DNA from: Actinomycetes bacterium | GTDB taxonomy: Bacteria; Actinomycetota; Actinomycetes; Propionibacteriales; Propionibacteriaceae | Length of the DNA: 49,847 bases | Assembly (NCBI GenBank): GCA_023460935.1 | Contig: JAEWOI010000019.1 | Location: 1 to 49,847, forward strand | Direction of reading: 5' to 3' | Shown: piece by piece, positions 8,091 to 16,860 of the stretch | How positions within the stretch are numbered: the first letter of the stretch is position 1 | Layout of the letters: the number at the start of each line of letters is the position of its first letter | Made by a program: the position numbers and the translations under genes | Notes under the pieces: generated by a model | The model's database searches: none | Told to the model about the DNA's origin: nothing | What the model saw: only the letters and a program-made list of their open reading frames with translations

Positions 8091-9029
8091 TCACTCGTCA
8101 GCGCCGGGCTCGCCCCGCGGCGCCGGAGTCGCCGCCGAGGGCGCCGTCCCGCCGGCCGCCGTGCGAGCCCTGGAGCGGCGGCGCCACACCAGGAACGGGG
8201 TGGCGACCAGGCCGGCCAGCGCCACGAACGGCAGGGCTGCGCCGACCGCGGTCAGCAGCACCCGGCTGCTGGTCAACAGTGCGTTCCAGCCCGCCACCAG
8301 GCCCTCGAGGAAGCCGGTCGACTCCAGCTGTCCGGCCGGCGGGGGCAACTGCAGCGAGATCGTGATCGGCGACTGGGCCACCCGCTGGGCCAGAACCTTC
8401 TGCTGCGCGATCAGGGAGTCCCGCTCGGAGATGCGGTTGGTCAGCTCAGCCTCCAGTTCGGTGAGCTCGCGGATGCTGCCGGCCTTTCCGGACAACTCGC
8501 GCAGGCGGGCGATCGATGCTTCCAGGGTCTTGACCCTGGCGTCGACGTCCGCGACCTGGGTGGTCACGTCCTCGGACATGATCACCCGGTCGGTCACGGT
8601 GCCCACCGACTTCAGCTGGTCGAGCGTGCTGTCGAGCTTGTCGGCCGTGACCGTGATCACCATCGTCGAGACCGGCCGCGCGGGGCCTTCCGGGTCCACC
8701 CTCGTGACGAGGTTCTCTGCGCTGACGATCCCGCCCATGGACGCCGCCAGCTGGCGCAGCTGGATCGCCGCCGACTCGACGTCGGTGACGGTGAGGCCCA
8801 CCCGCGCGGTGCGGGCGAGCTTCTGCCCGGCCGTGACCGGCACGTCGGCGGGTGCGCCCTGCGGCCCGGAACCGTCCCCCGGCAGCGGGTTGCGGTCCTG
8901 CTGCGCGTAGTCGCCGCCGGCGGCCGTGGCCTCCGGCGCCATCGCCGGCGCGGCGCCAGAGGCACTGCACCCGGCCAGGAGCAACAGCGGCCCGGCGAGG
9001 GCCGCAGCGAGGAACGATGTGGTCTTCAT
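8091..9029 (-). CDS. DUF4349 lipoprotein
   Basis: 312 residues from the ATG at 9029. It begins with a lipoprotein signal peptide and lipobox LLLLAGC (Cys21), so the mature protein is probably tethered to the outer face of the membrane. Residues from about 65 fit DUF4349: paired beta/alpha segments followed by a long coiled coil (DVDARVKTLEASIARLRELS…SERDSLIAQQKVLAQRV). A C-terminal transmembrane helix (about 260–285) and a basic tail follow. The function of the family is unknown; an envelope role is inferred. It is divergent from the oxidoreductase with 94 bp between the starts. An upstream in-frame start at 9125 was not used because it would bury the signal peptide. Confidence 0.82.
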   Translation of the reverse strand: MKTTSFLAAALAGPLLLLAGCSASGAAPAMAPEATAAGGDYAQQDRNPLPGDGSGPQGAPADVPVTAGQKLARTARVGLTVTDVESAAIQLRQLAASMGGIVSAENLVTRVDPEGPARPVSTMVITVTADKLDSTLDQLKSVGTVTDRVIMSEDVTTQVADVDARVKTLEASIARLRELSGKAGSIRELTELEAELTNRISERDSLIAQQKVLAQRVAQSPITISLQLPPPAGQLESTGFLEGLVAGWNALLTSSRVLLTAVGAALPFVALAGLVATPFLVWRRRSRARTAAGGTAPSAATPAPRGEPGADE

Positions 9030-9123
9030 GCCGGTTGCACGGACGGCCGAGCGCTTTCGTTGCGGGAATTGCTCGCCCGGGACGCACTGTTGCCCGATCG
9101 TGACCTCAACCACACTGGTGGGC

Positions 9124-10524
9124 ATGACGACACAGGTCTACGACGTTGTGGTGATCGGCGCGGGAGCTGCCGGGGAGAACGCTGCGGACTACGCGATCCG
9201 CAGGTCGCGACGCACCGCGCTGCTGGTCGAGCCGGCGCTGGTCGGCGGGGAGTGCTCCTATTACGCCTGCATGCCGAGCAAGGCGCTGCTGCGGCCGCTG
9301 GAGGTACGCGCCACAGCGCAGCAACTCGGTGGGCTGCCGGATCGCCTGCCGCTGGACGTGTCCGCGCTGCTGGCCCGGCGCGACTACTGGGTGGCAGGGT
9401 ACGACGACTCCGGCCAGGCGGAGTGGGCGGCCGGCGCGGGGATCGACCTGGCGCGGGGCACGGCCCGGCTGGCGGGTGAACGGACGGTCGCGGTCACGGC
9501 GCCGGACGGCGACCGCGAGGTGACCGCCCGCCACGCGGTCGTAGTCGCAACCGGCAGCCGCCCGGTGATCCCGGAACTGTTCGCAGCCACCCACCCGTGG
9601 ACCTCGCGCGACGCCACCGCGATCGTCGAAGTGCCGGAGTCGATCGCTGTGGTGGGCGGTGGTGTCGTTGCAGCCGAGGCTGCGCAGTGGCTCGCCGGGC
9701 TGGGTTCGCGGGTCACCCTGCTGGTGCGCGGCGACCGGTTGCTCCAGCGCCTGGAGCCGTTCGCCGCCGAGCTGGTGGCGGACGGGCTGCGGGCGGCGGG
9801 CGTTGAGGTGCGGTTCGGCGCGGACGTCAGCGCCGCGGCCCGCGCCGGGGCCGCCGGCACCGGCCTCGGCCGGCTGCACGGCGGGCGGGTCAGCCTCACC
9901 GTCGACGGGACCACCCACGACTTCGCCGAGGTGCTCGTGGCCACCGGCCGGCGGCCTGCGACCGACGACCTGGGCCTCGAGACGATCGGGCTGACCCCGG
10001 ACGGCTTCGGCGATCCGGCACGACGCCCGGACTGGCTGTACGCGGTGGGCGACGCCAGCGGCGAGCCGGCGCTGACCCACTGGGGGAAGTACCGCGCCCG
10101 CCTGGTCGGTGAGCGGATCGGCGCGCTCGCAGAAGGCCGCCCGGCGCCCCAGGTCCCGACCGACGTGCCGGTGCCGCAGGTGGTGTTCACCGACCCCCAG
10201 GTGTCCTCGGTCGGGCTCACCGAGGCTGGGGCCCGGTCGGCCGGCCTGGCCGTGGACTGCGTCGAGGTGCCGATGTCGTCCGCTTCCGGCTACGGCCTGC
10301 TCCGCGACGAGGCCCCGGGCCGGGCCAAGCTAGTGTTCGCAGCCTCCGACGGCCCGCTGCTGGGCGCGACCTTCGCCGGCACGGAGGTTGCCGAACTGGT
10401 GCATGCAGCGACCGTCGCGGTCGTCGGCGGGCTGACCGCGGCCACGCTGTGGCACGCCGTCCCCTCCTATCCCACTTCCAGCGAGGTGTGGCTGCGGCTG
10501 CTGGAGGCCTACCGCGACCGGTGA
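9124..10524 (+). CDS. Pyridine nucleotide-disulfide oxidoreductase family protein
   Basis: 466-residue flavoprotein of the lipoamide dehydrogenase/mercuric reductase class. The FAD motif is G12-A-G-A-A-G17, and the redox disulfide pair Cys44 and Cys49 (GGECSYYACMPSK) keeps the C-x4-C spacing although the sequence between differs from the usual CLNVGC. A second Rossmann motif (VVGGGVVAAEAAQWL) should bind NAD(P)H. The C-terminal interface ends in PSYPTSSEVW, where the usual catalytic His of HPT is Tyr449, so the electron acceptor is probably not dihydrolipoamide. The substrate is unknown. Its stop overlaps the dprA stop by 16 bp (convergent). Confidence 0.85.
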   Translation: MTTQVYDVVVIGAGAAGENAADYAIRRSRRTALLVEPALVGGECSYYACMPSKALLRPLEVRATAQQLGGLPDRLPLDVSALLARRDYWVAGYDDSGQAEWAAGAGIDLARGTARLAGERTVAVTAPDGDREVTARHAVVVATGSRPVIPELFAATHPWTSRDATAIVEVPESIAVVGGGVVAAEAAQWLAGLGSRVTLLVRGDRLLQRLEPFAAELVADGLRAAGVEVRFGADVSAAARAGAAGTGLGRLHGGRVSLTVDGTTHDFAEVLVATGRRPATDDLGLETIGLTPDGFGDPARRPDWLYAVGDASGEPALTHWGKYRARLVGERIGALAEGRPAPQVPTDVPVPQVVFTDPQVSSVGLTEAGARSAGLAVDCVEVPMSSASGYGLLRDEAPGRAKLVFAASDGPLLGATFAGTEVAELVHAATVAVVGGLTAATLWHAVPSYPTSSEVWLRLLEAYRDR

Positions 10525-11639
10525 GCCGGCGCGGCACGCGGTGGCAGCTGCCACTGGCCCACAGCGTTCTGCAGCACGAAGCCGAGCTCGGCCAGCTCGT
10601 CCAGCAGCGCCAGGCACTTCGGCAGCGACAGCCCGGCCCGCAGCGCCAGTTCGCCGGGTGCGGCGCTGCCCCGCGCCGGCACGGCCTCGTAGAGGCGCAG
10701 CATCTCCGGCGGCAGGTCGTCGGTCGGCCGGTGCTCACCGCGCGCCCGCGGGTTGGGCCGTCCGAGCGGGGAGAGCAGTTCCAGCACGTCGGCAGCGCTG
10801 GCCACCAGCACCGCTTCGGCGTCCCGGATCAGGCGGTGCGGTGTGAGCGAGGTGGCGCTGGTGACGGGCCCGGGAACGGCCATCACCACCCGGCCCATGG
10901 CGTTGGCCCAGGTCACAGTGTTCCTTGCCCCTGACCGGGCGGCCGCCTCCACCAGCACCGTGCCGGGCGCCAGCGCAGCGATCAGCCGGTTGCGGGCGAG
11001 GAACCGTACCCTGGTCGGGTTCTCCCCTGGCGCCAGTTCGCTCACCAGGACACCACGTTGGGCGATCCGGTCGAACAGTGGCCGGTGCCCGGCCGGGTAG
11101 GGCACGTCCAGCCCACCGGCGAGCACGGCGACGGTCGGGGTCCGGCCTGCGAGGCAGCCGCGGTGAGCCGCAGCGTCGATGCCGTACGCACCGCCGGACA
11201 CGACCGCCCGCCCGGCCTCAGACAGCTCGGCCGCGAGGTCGCCGGCGACGGTGTCGCCGTACGCTGTCGAAGCTCGGGAACCGACCATCGCCACGGCACA
11301 GGCTGCCGATTCGGCGAGGTCGCCGCCACCGGCCACCCACAGCCCGAGCGGCTCGCCGGTGAGCTGGTTCACCGGTTCACATCCGGCGAGGTCGTGCAGC
11401 GCTGCCGGCCATTCGGCGTCGGCGGGGATGACGAAGCGCATGCCCGCGTCGATGGTGCGGGCCAGCAGCTCGCCCGGTTGCACGGCCCGCGCCCGCCTGG
11501 CCAGTGGCAGGTCGGCCCCGGGTTTCACCAGCCCGGCCCAGACCTGTTCCGCCCCGTAGGCCGCGACCGCCTCGGCAGCAGCCGGGTGGCCGGGCTCCAC
11601 CACAGCGGCCAGGCACATCCGGGCCGTCCGCTCGTCCAT
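10509..11639 (-). CDS. dprA: DNA-processing protein DprA
   Basis: 376 residues. DprA/Smf loads RecA on incoming single-stranded DNA during transformation. Motifs of the Rossmann core are clear: MVGSRASTAYG, SGGAYGIDAAAH, VLAGGLDVPYP, RFLARNRLIAAL and EAAARSGARNT. A C-terminal winged helix (about 315–365) is present. The ATG at 11639 shares one base with the TGA that ends yifB (TGATG), so translation is coupled. A much longer upstream extension of the same frame overlaps yifB and was dropped. Confidence 0.93.
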   Translation of the reverse strand: MDERTARMCLAAVVEPGHPAAAEAVAAYGAEQVWAGLVKPGADLPLARRARAVQPGELLARTIDAGMRFVIPADAEWPAALHDLAGCEPVNQLTGEPLGLWVAGGGDLAESAACAVAMVGSRASTAYGDTVAGDLAAELSEAGRAVVSGGAYGIDAAAHRGCLAGRTPTVAVLAGGLDVPYPAGHRPLFDRIAQRGVLVSELAPGENPTRVRFLARNRLIAALAPGTVLVEAAARSGARNTVTWANAMGRVVMAVPGPVTSATSLTPHRLIRDAEAVLVASAADVLELLSPLGRPNPRARGEHRPTDDLPPEMLRLYEAVPARGSAAPGELALRAGLSLPKCLALLDELAELGFVLQNAVGQWQLPPRAAPAHRSR

Positions 11640-13167
11640 CACGCTGCTCCCGGCTCCTGCTCGGCGCCGCCACGCATGGCCAGCGCGGTGCGCAGGTGGT
11701 CCCGGCTCGGGCGGCCGGCCCCGGCGAGGTCGCAGATCGTCCAGGCCAGGCGCAACACCTTGTCGACGCCGCGGGCCGACAGCCTGCCCTCGCCACCGCG
11801 ATGTCGAGCAGGTCGGAGCCCTCCGGCAGCGGCAGGCGCTTGCGCAGCGCCGGTCCCGGCACTTCGCCGTTGGTGCGCCAGCCGCCCGGCTCGAGCCGGT
11901 GGTGTTGCCGCTCCCTCGCCAGCCACACGCGCTCGGCAACCGCCTGGCTGCTCTCCCCCGGCTCGGCGTTGCGCAGCAGGGCGGCGCGCACCGGCTTGAG
12001 GTGCTGGTGGATGTCGATCCGGTCAAGGATCGGACCGGACACCCGGGACGCGTAGCGGCGCACCACCATCGGCGCGCACCTGCAGTTCCCGCCAGGGGTG
12101 GTCGCCATGCCGCAGGGGCACGGGTTGGCAGCGAGGACGAGCTGGAAGCTTGCGGGGTAGGTGGCGGTGGCCACGGCGCGGCCGAGCACGATCCGGCCCG
12201 ACTCCAGGGGTACGCGCAGGGCTTCCATCACCCGCGGGGAGAACTCCGGAGCCTCGTCGAGGAAGAGCACGCCGCGGTGGGCCCGCGACACGGCGCCGGG
12301 CATCGCGATCCTCGCCCCGCCACCGACCAGGCTGGCGATCGATGCGGAGTGGTGGGGGTCGGCGTACGGCGGTCGGCGCACCAGACCCCCGTCGAGGTTC
12401 ATCCCGGCCAGGGAGTGGATCGCGGACACCTCCAGCGCCTCCGCCGGCTCCAGATCGGGCAGCAGGCCGGGCAGGCGCTCGGCCAGCAGGGTCTTGCCGA
12501 CGCCCGGCGGGCCGTGCAGGTAGAGGTGGTGCCGGCCGGCCGCGGCCACCTCGAGGGCCCACTTGCCGTCGAGCTGGCCGGCGACATCGGCCAGGTCGAG
12601 CGGCGCCGCGGGTGGCGGGGACGGCACCGCAGGCGGCAGCGGCGCGGCGCCGGGGCCACCGGTGAGGATGTCGAAGAGGTCGGCCAGGTCAGCGGCACCG
12701 AACACGGTCAGCCCGGCCACCAGGGCGGCCTCGCGCAGCTGGCCCGCGGGCACCACAGCCTTGCCGAAGCCGCGCCTGGCCGCGGCGAGGAGCGCGGGCA
12801 GCAGCCCGCGCACCGTGCGCACCCTGCCGTCCAGGCCCAGTTCACCGAAGATCGCCAGGCCCTCCAGCGCACCGGGGTCGAACTTGCGGCCGGCAGCAGC
12901 AACGGCAGCGGCGATGGCCAGGTCGTAGTGCGACCCGGCCTTGGGCAGCGTCGCCGGCGACAGGTTGATCGTCACCGGGTCGGACGGCCAGCCCCTGCCT
13001 GAGGACGCCATCGCCGCCCGGCACCGGTCCCGGGCCTCGTAGAGCGCCGCGTCAGGCAGCCCGACCATGGTGGTGCGGGGCAGGCCGGAGCTGATCGCCG
13101 CCTCCACCTCGACCATGGCCCCCTCGATGCCGACGAGCGCCACCGACCACGCCCGCGCCTGGCTCAT
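11639..13167 (-). pseudogene. yifB: YifB/ComM-family Mg-chelatase-like AAA ATPase, frameshifted near its 3' end
   Basis: The ATG at 13167 overlaps the yraN stop (ATGA). The frame reads a full YifB: N-terminal Lon-like domain (residues about 1–170), Walker A LHGPPGVGKT, Walker B GVLFLDEAPEF and the cysteine cluster CPCGMATTPGGNCRC. After LLDIAVA (about 11791–11797) the frame breaks. The remaining family C-terminus (EGRLSARGVDKVLRLAW…) continues in the −1-related frame and ends at 11639, exactly at the dprA start. One missing base in the run gcggtggcgagggc explains this. ComM-type proteins are helicases acting in natural transformation, which fits the dprA neighbour. It is either a real recent frameshift, a sequencing error or, less likely, programmed. 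Confidence 0.85.
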
Positions 13168-13529
13168 CCGCCGATTCCCGGAACGTGGGTGATGACCGGC
13201 TCGGCGTCCCGCGCCAGCAGCACGCCCACCCCGTCGAACCGGATGTGCGCCACGGGTGCCGGCTGGGCACGCAGCCAGTGCAGCGCGAGTTCGCGCAACT
13301 TGGCCAGCTTCGCAGCCGTGATGCCCTCCAGCGGCTGGCCGAAGGCCAGCCCGCGGCGGCACTTCACCTCGCAGAACACCACCACCGGCTCGGGCCCGGG
13401 CTGTACCGCGACGATGTCCAGCTCCCCGGCCGGGCAGCGCCAGTTGCGCTCCAGGATCCGCCAGCCGAGCCCCTCCAGGTGCCGTACGGCCAGTTCCTCA
13501 CCGGTGTGCCAGACCTCTGCCCTGCCCAC
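13164..13529 (-). CDS. yraN: YraN family (UPF0102) endonuclease-like protein
   Basis: 121 residues from a GTG at 13529. This start is chosen because GGGAGG (13541–13536) is 6 nt upstream; a longer ORF from 13610 lacks a ribosome site. Typical UPF0102 order: GEELAVRHLEGLGWRIL, then N29-W-R-C and GELDIVAV, then FCEVKCRRG. Glu36, Asp38, Glu54 and Lys56 form a PD-(D/E)XK-like nuclease core. The biological role is not established. The stop overlaps the yifB start by 4 nt. Confidence 0.88.
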   Translation of the reverse strand: MGRAEVWHTGEELAVRHLEGLGWRILERNWRCPAGELDIVAVQPGPEPVVVFCEVKCRRGLAFGQPLEGITAAKLAKLRELALHWLRAQPAPVAHIRFDGVGVLLARDAEPVITHVPGIGG

Positions 13530-13592
13530 GCCCCACCTCCCGGTGGTCAGTGTGGGCACCCCGGCCGGATCCGCGTCACGGAACGGCGGCGC

Positions 13593-13620
13593 CTGTGGAC
13601 AGCCGGACAACTATCCACAG
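13593..13620. repeat. Hairpin made of two inverted DnaA-box-like arms
   Basis: 10-nt arms 13593–13602 and 13611–13620 with an 8-nt loop; one mismatch that becomes G·U in RNA. Each arm contains a near match to TTATCCACA (CTATCCACA and CTGTCCACA). It lies in the 111-bp DUF2469–yraN gap and may simply be a hairpin in the transcript. Confidence 0.5.
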
Positions 13621-13640
13621 CACCCGCTGGCGCGCGGACC

Positions 13641-13952
13641 TCAGAGGGTGTCGGGCACCTTCAGGTCGCTGTGGGCGATCTCCTCGATGGACACGTCGCG
13701 GAACGTGAGCACCTTGGCGCTCTTCACGAACCGCGCCGGCCGGTACATGTCCCAGACCCAGGCGTCACCCATCGACACCTCGTAGTAGACGTCCCCGCCC
13801 TCGGTGCGCACCTTCAGGTCGACAGCGTTGCACAGGTAGAAGCGCCGCTCGGTCTCCACGGCGTAGGTGAAGATGCCGACGACATCCTTGTACTCCCGGT
13901 ACAGCTGCAGTTCGAGTTCGGACTCGTACTGTTCAAGGTCCTCGGCGCTCAT
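13641..13952 (-). CDS. DUF2469 family protein
   Basis: 103 residues, the standard length for this actinobacterial family (the Rv2901c type). Recognised from the start SAEDLEQYESELELQLYREYKDV, the central FYLCNAVDLKVR and the VSMGDAWVWDMYRPARFV block. The acidic N-terminus and all-soluble composition indicate a cytoplasmic protein. No function is known. The ATG overlaps the rnhB stop by 4 nt, as expected for its conserved place between rnhB and yraN. Confidence 0.92.
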   Translation of the reverse strand: MSAEDLEQYESELELQLYREYKDVVGIFTYAVETERRFYLCNAVDLKVRTEGGDVYYEVSMGDAWVWDMYRPARFVKSAKVLTFRDVSIEEIAHSDLKVPDTL

Positions 13953-14641
13953 GACGCAGTCACTCTAACAGGGCCGCCGACCCCGGCAGCGTCGTCGCCG
14001 GAGGGACGCACCGCAGCCCTGCGGACGTTGTCGAAGCACCACCGGTGGATCGGGCTGGGCCCGTTGGCGTCCAGGCGTTCCTGGTGCAACGGGGTGCAGT
14101 AGCCCTTGTGGATGTCGAAGGCGTAGGCCGGGTAGGAGTCGTGCCAGCCGGCCATGATCCGGTCCCGGGTGACCTTCGCCACCACGGAGGCTGCGGCGAC
14201 GCAGGCAGCCACGCGGTCGCCCTTCCAGATCGCGAGGCTGGGGGCGCCGAGTCCGTCCACCCCGAAGCCGTCGGTGAGCGCGAAGTCGGCACCGGGCTCC
14301 AGCCGCAGGACGGCGCGGCGGAGGGCGGCGAGGTTGGCCTGGTGCATGCCCAGCGCGTCGCACTCGTCGGCCTCGACCGACACCACGCTCCAGGCCAACG
14401 CCCTGGCGACGATCCGCGCGTAGACCCGCTCCCTGGCCAGCGGGGTGAGCAGCTTGGAGTCGGCCAGCCCTTCGATCTCCCCCGCCCGGCCAGGACGCAG
14501 GATGACCGCTCCGGCCACCAGCGGCCCGGCGCAGGCTCCCCGGCCGGCCTCGTCAGCGCCGGCGATCAGGTTGAACCCGGCCCGGCGCAGCGAGGCCTCG
14601 TAGCCGTAGATGCCGGCGTCCCTGCGCACCACGATCGTCAT
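13949..14641 (-). CDS. rnhB: Ribonuclease HII
   Basis: 230 residues. Removes ribonucleotides and RNA–DNA hybrids by cutting the RNA strand. The type 2 RNase H motif AGADEAGRGACAGPL holds the metal ligands Asp30 and Glu31; DSKLL, a third acidic residue in LTDGFGVD, and SVVAKVTRDR are also present. The C-terminus has the HKGYCTPLHQERL segment. An N-terminal extension of about 20 residues and a 30-residue tail are slightly longer than minimal. It starts 9 nt after the lepB stop and overlaps DUF2469 by 4 nt. Confidence 0.95.
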   Translation of the reverse strand: MTIVVRRDAGIYGYEASLRRAGFNLIAGADEAGRGACAGPLVAGAVILRPGRAGEIEGLADSKLLTPLARERVYARIVARALAWSVVSVEADECDALGMHQANLAALRRAVLRLEPGADFALTDGFGVDGLGAPSLAIWKGDRVAACVAAASVVAKVTRDRIMAGWHDSYPAYAFDIHKGYCTPLHQERLDANGPSPIHRWCFDNVRRAAVRPSGDDAAGVGGPVRVTAS

Positions 14642-14650
14642 GGCCGCACC

Positions 14651-15427
14651 TCAGCACACGACCCTCGGCCCGGTGATCACCGGTTCCGCCGGCGGCGTCC
14701 CTCCTGGCGGGACGCCTTCGAAGGTGCGCGGCCGGTCGAGGCCGTGGAAGCGGCTGAACGGGAACACGACGGCCACCGAGCTGCCCACGATGTTCTCTGT
14801 GGGGATGAACGCTGCAGAGCCGGGCGGAGCCCCGTCGGTGTCATCGCTGAGGTGGCAGCGGGAGTCCTGGGAATTGTTGCGGTGGTCGCCCATCACGAAC
14901 ACCGTTCCGGCCGGCACCACCACGTCGAAAGCCACAGCCGAAGGGTCCACCTGCCGGCCGGTGCCCGCGTCGGTGTAGAGGTAGCCGGTCTCGTTGAGCG
15001 CGACGCCGTTCACGGTGAGCCGGCCGCGCGCGTCGCAGCAGGTGACATGGTCGCCGGCCACTCCGATGACCCGCTTGATCAGGTGGTTCGAGCTCTCGTC
15101 CGGCGCGAGGCCGACGAAGATCAGCGCCTTGCGGAGCGGGTCGTCCTCCTGCTCTGCCGGGGCGAGCCAACCGAGGGTGTCGCGGAACACCACGATGTCC
15201 CCGCGCTGGAACCCGACGATCTTCTGCACCGCCACCCGGTCGCGGATCAGCAGCGTGTTCTCCATCGACCCCGAGGGGATCACGAACATCTGGAAGACGA
15301 ACACCCGCAGCAGCGTGGACGCGATCAGGGCGCCCACCACGACGATGGCGATCTCGCGGAGCCAGCCGCCGACGGCTCGCCAGGCCGAGGGGCCGGAACC
15401 GCCCTGGGCCTCGGCCGGAGCGCTCAT
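14651..15427 (-). CDS. lepB: Signal peptidase I
   Basis: 258 residues from the ATG at 15427. The alternative ATG at 15433 would touch the AGAAGGG ribosome site, while 15427 leaves 6 nt. One N-terminal membrane helix (about 23–45) is followed by box B VIPSGSM with nucleophile Ser54, the general base Lys118 in LIKRVIGVAGD, and box E MGDHRNNSQDSR. It removes signal peptides on the outer face of the membrane. It sits between rplS and rnhB as in other actinobacteria. Confidence 0.94.
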   Translation of the reverse strand: MSAPAEAQGGSGPSAWRAVGGWLREIAIVVVGALIASTLLRVFVFQMFVIPSGSMENTLLIRDRVAVQKIVGFQRGDIVVFRDTLGWLAPAEQEDDPLRKALIFVGLAPDESSNHLIKRVIGVAGDHVTCCDARGRLTVNGVALNETGYLYTDAGTGRQVDPSAVAFDVVVPAGTVFVMGDHRNNSQDSRCHLSDDTDGAPPGSAAFIPTENIVGSSVAVVFPFSRFHGLDRPRTFEGVPPGGTPPAEPVITGPRVVC

Positions 15428-15490
15428 CGCCATCCCTTCTTCAACGCCGTCGCTGCCATTATCGGTGACCGCACCGGCGTCGGGGTGGGG

Positions 15491-15841
15491 TCAGCGGTCG
15501 CGCTTCTCCTTGATCTTTGCAGCCTTGCCGCGCAGACCGCGGAGGTAGTACAGCTTGGCGCGTCGCACGTCGCCCATGCGCTCGAGCTCGATCTTCTCGA
15601 TGATCGGGCTGTGCAGCGGGAAGGTGCGCTCGACACCGGTGCCGAAGCTGACCTTGCGGACGGTGAAGGACTCGGCGATCCCGGAACCGGTGCGGGAGAT
15701 CACGGCCCCGGCGAAGACCTGGATCCGCGAGCGGTTGCCCTCGATGACCCGCACGTGCACCTTCACGTTGTCGCCCGGGCGGAAGTCCGGGACGTCCTCG
15801 CGGAGGGCGGACTTGCCGATCTGCTCAACCAGCTGGTTCAT
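15491..15841 (-). CDS. rplS: 50S ribosomal protein L19
   Basis: 116 residues starting MNQLVEQIGKSALR, with the family blocks FRPGDNVKVHVRVIEG, RIQVFAGAVI and SPIIEKIELERMGDVRRAKLYYLRG and a basic tail. L19 lies at the 30S–50S interface. The ATG at 15841 has GAGGAAA about 4–5 nt upstream; a 28-residue upstream extension of the frame is not credible. A structured leader precedes it. Confidence 0.96.
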   Translation of the reverse strand: MNQLVEQIGKSALREDVPDFRPGDNVKVHVRVIEGNRSRIQVFAGAVISRTGSGIAESFTVRKVSFGTGVERTFPLHSPIIEKIELERMGDVRRAKLYYLRGLRGKAAKIKEKRDR

Positions 15842-15855
15842 GGTTTCCTCGCCAG

Positions 15856-15952
15856 TGCCACAGGACACTTCGTCTAGTAAGTTTCGATGAGGCCCGGCGC
15901 CTTCCCCCTGTGGCAGGAGCGCCATGGCACAACGAGGACCAAGTTTGCCACA
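15856..15952 (-). promoter_or_regulatory. rplS leader with three complementary segments
   Basis: In the minus-strand RNA, segment 1 UGUGGCA (15952–15946), segment 2 UGCCACAGG (15915–15907) and segment 3 CCUGUGGCA (15864–15856) allow either 1:2 (7 bp) or 2:3 (9 bp) pairing. Segment 3 ends 5 nt before the GAGG ribosome site. Possible autogenous control or attenuation of L19; inference from pairing. Confidence 0.4.
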
Positions 15953-15990
15953 CCGCCTGCCGGGCCGGGAAATCGGGCCGGTCCCCGGCC

Positions 15991-16716
15991 TCAGTCAGCG
16001 GCGTCGGCTGCAGCCCTGGCACCGGTGTTGGCGAGCATCGCGAGCTTCTGCCAGATCTTGCGCGACATGCCGTTGGTGAGGTTCTCGATGTCGGAGATCG
16101 TCGCCAGCACTGCCGGGTCGGTGCTGTACTCGGCGTACAGCGCCGCGGCCTTCGCCACCAGTGAGAGCAGCTCGGAGCAGTAGTCGAGGTAGGTGGCCAT
16201 CTGGCCCGGCCGGAGGCCGATGTCGACCGTCTGTGAGGTCCGCTCGAAGCCCGGCTCGAAGCGTTCGGGATCCTTCGTGAGCTGGTGCATGTCGATCACG
16301 TGCGCCAGCGACCGCAGCCGGTGCAGTTCGGCCAGGATCCTCCGGCGCTCCAGCTGGGCAGGCAGCAGCCACAGGAAGGCGATCGCAACACCGACGAAGA
16401 CCACGTCGTTGATGGTGGTCTCCACCGCCTGCAGCCACAGCAGGGTCGTCCCGGCACTGCCGGCCAGTTCGAGCAGCACAGCCACCAGGGAGATCACCGC
16501 CAGCACGGCGAGCAGCCCGATCAGCACCAGGCTCGCTGCGCGGATCCAGCGTCCCCGTTGCGCCCTGGCCGCGATCAGTTCCACGTCCCGGGTGACGGCG
16601 AGCAGCCGCTCGGCCACGCCGCCGAGGTTGCGGTCGGGGAACCTCGCCCGGATGCGCCGCTCCAGCCGCTCGGCGGTGGCGATCACCGCCGCTGCGTCGA
16701 GCCTCTCGTAGGGCAT
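15991..16716 (-). CDS. Hypothetical two-TM membrane protein
   Basis: 241 residues; not recognised as a named family. Residues 1–55 are charged and helical (ERLERRIRARFPDRNLGGVAERLL). Two transmembrane helices follow at about 57–84 and 98–120, then a soluble helical domain rich in charged residues (ELHRLRSLAHVIDMHQLTKDPERFEPGFERT…). Both termini are probably cytoplasmic. It lies alone between the sdh terminator and rplS, 149 nt upstream of rplS. It has the usual codon pattern of the window (GC-rich third positions), so it is a real gene. Confidence 0.75.
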   Translation of the reverse strand: MPYERLDAAAVIATAERLERRIRARFPDRNLGGVAERLLAVTRDVELIAARAQRGRWIRAASLVLIGLLAVLAVISLVAVLLELAGSAGTTLLWLQAVETTINDVVFVGVAIAFLWLLPAQLERRRILAELHRLRSLAHVIDMHQLTKDPERFEPGFERTSQTVDIGLRPGQMATYLDYCSELLSLVAKAAALYAEYSTDPAVLATISDIENLTNGMSRKIWQKLAMLANTGARAAADAAD

Positions 16717-16765
16717 TTGGGCATCCTCCCGGTCGGCGGACGCAACCCCGGGGACTCAGGCCCCG

Positions 16766-16809
16766 AAACTCACAGCCGCCCCCGAATTATCGGGGGCGGC
16801 CGCGAGTTT
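16766..16809. terminator. Two-tier hairpin terminator after sdhCAB
   Basis: Perfect 11-bp GC stem (16775–16785 / 16790–16800) with a 4-nt loop, enclosed by a second aaactc/gagttt pairing (16766–16771 / 16804–16809). It lies downstream of the sdhB stop on the minus strand. Confidence 0.8.
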
Positions 16810-16860
16810 TCGCAGGTCGGCTGCGCAGGTTTCCTCAGCGCTGCCTTCGTGGCGGACCGG

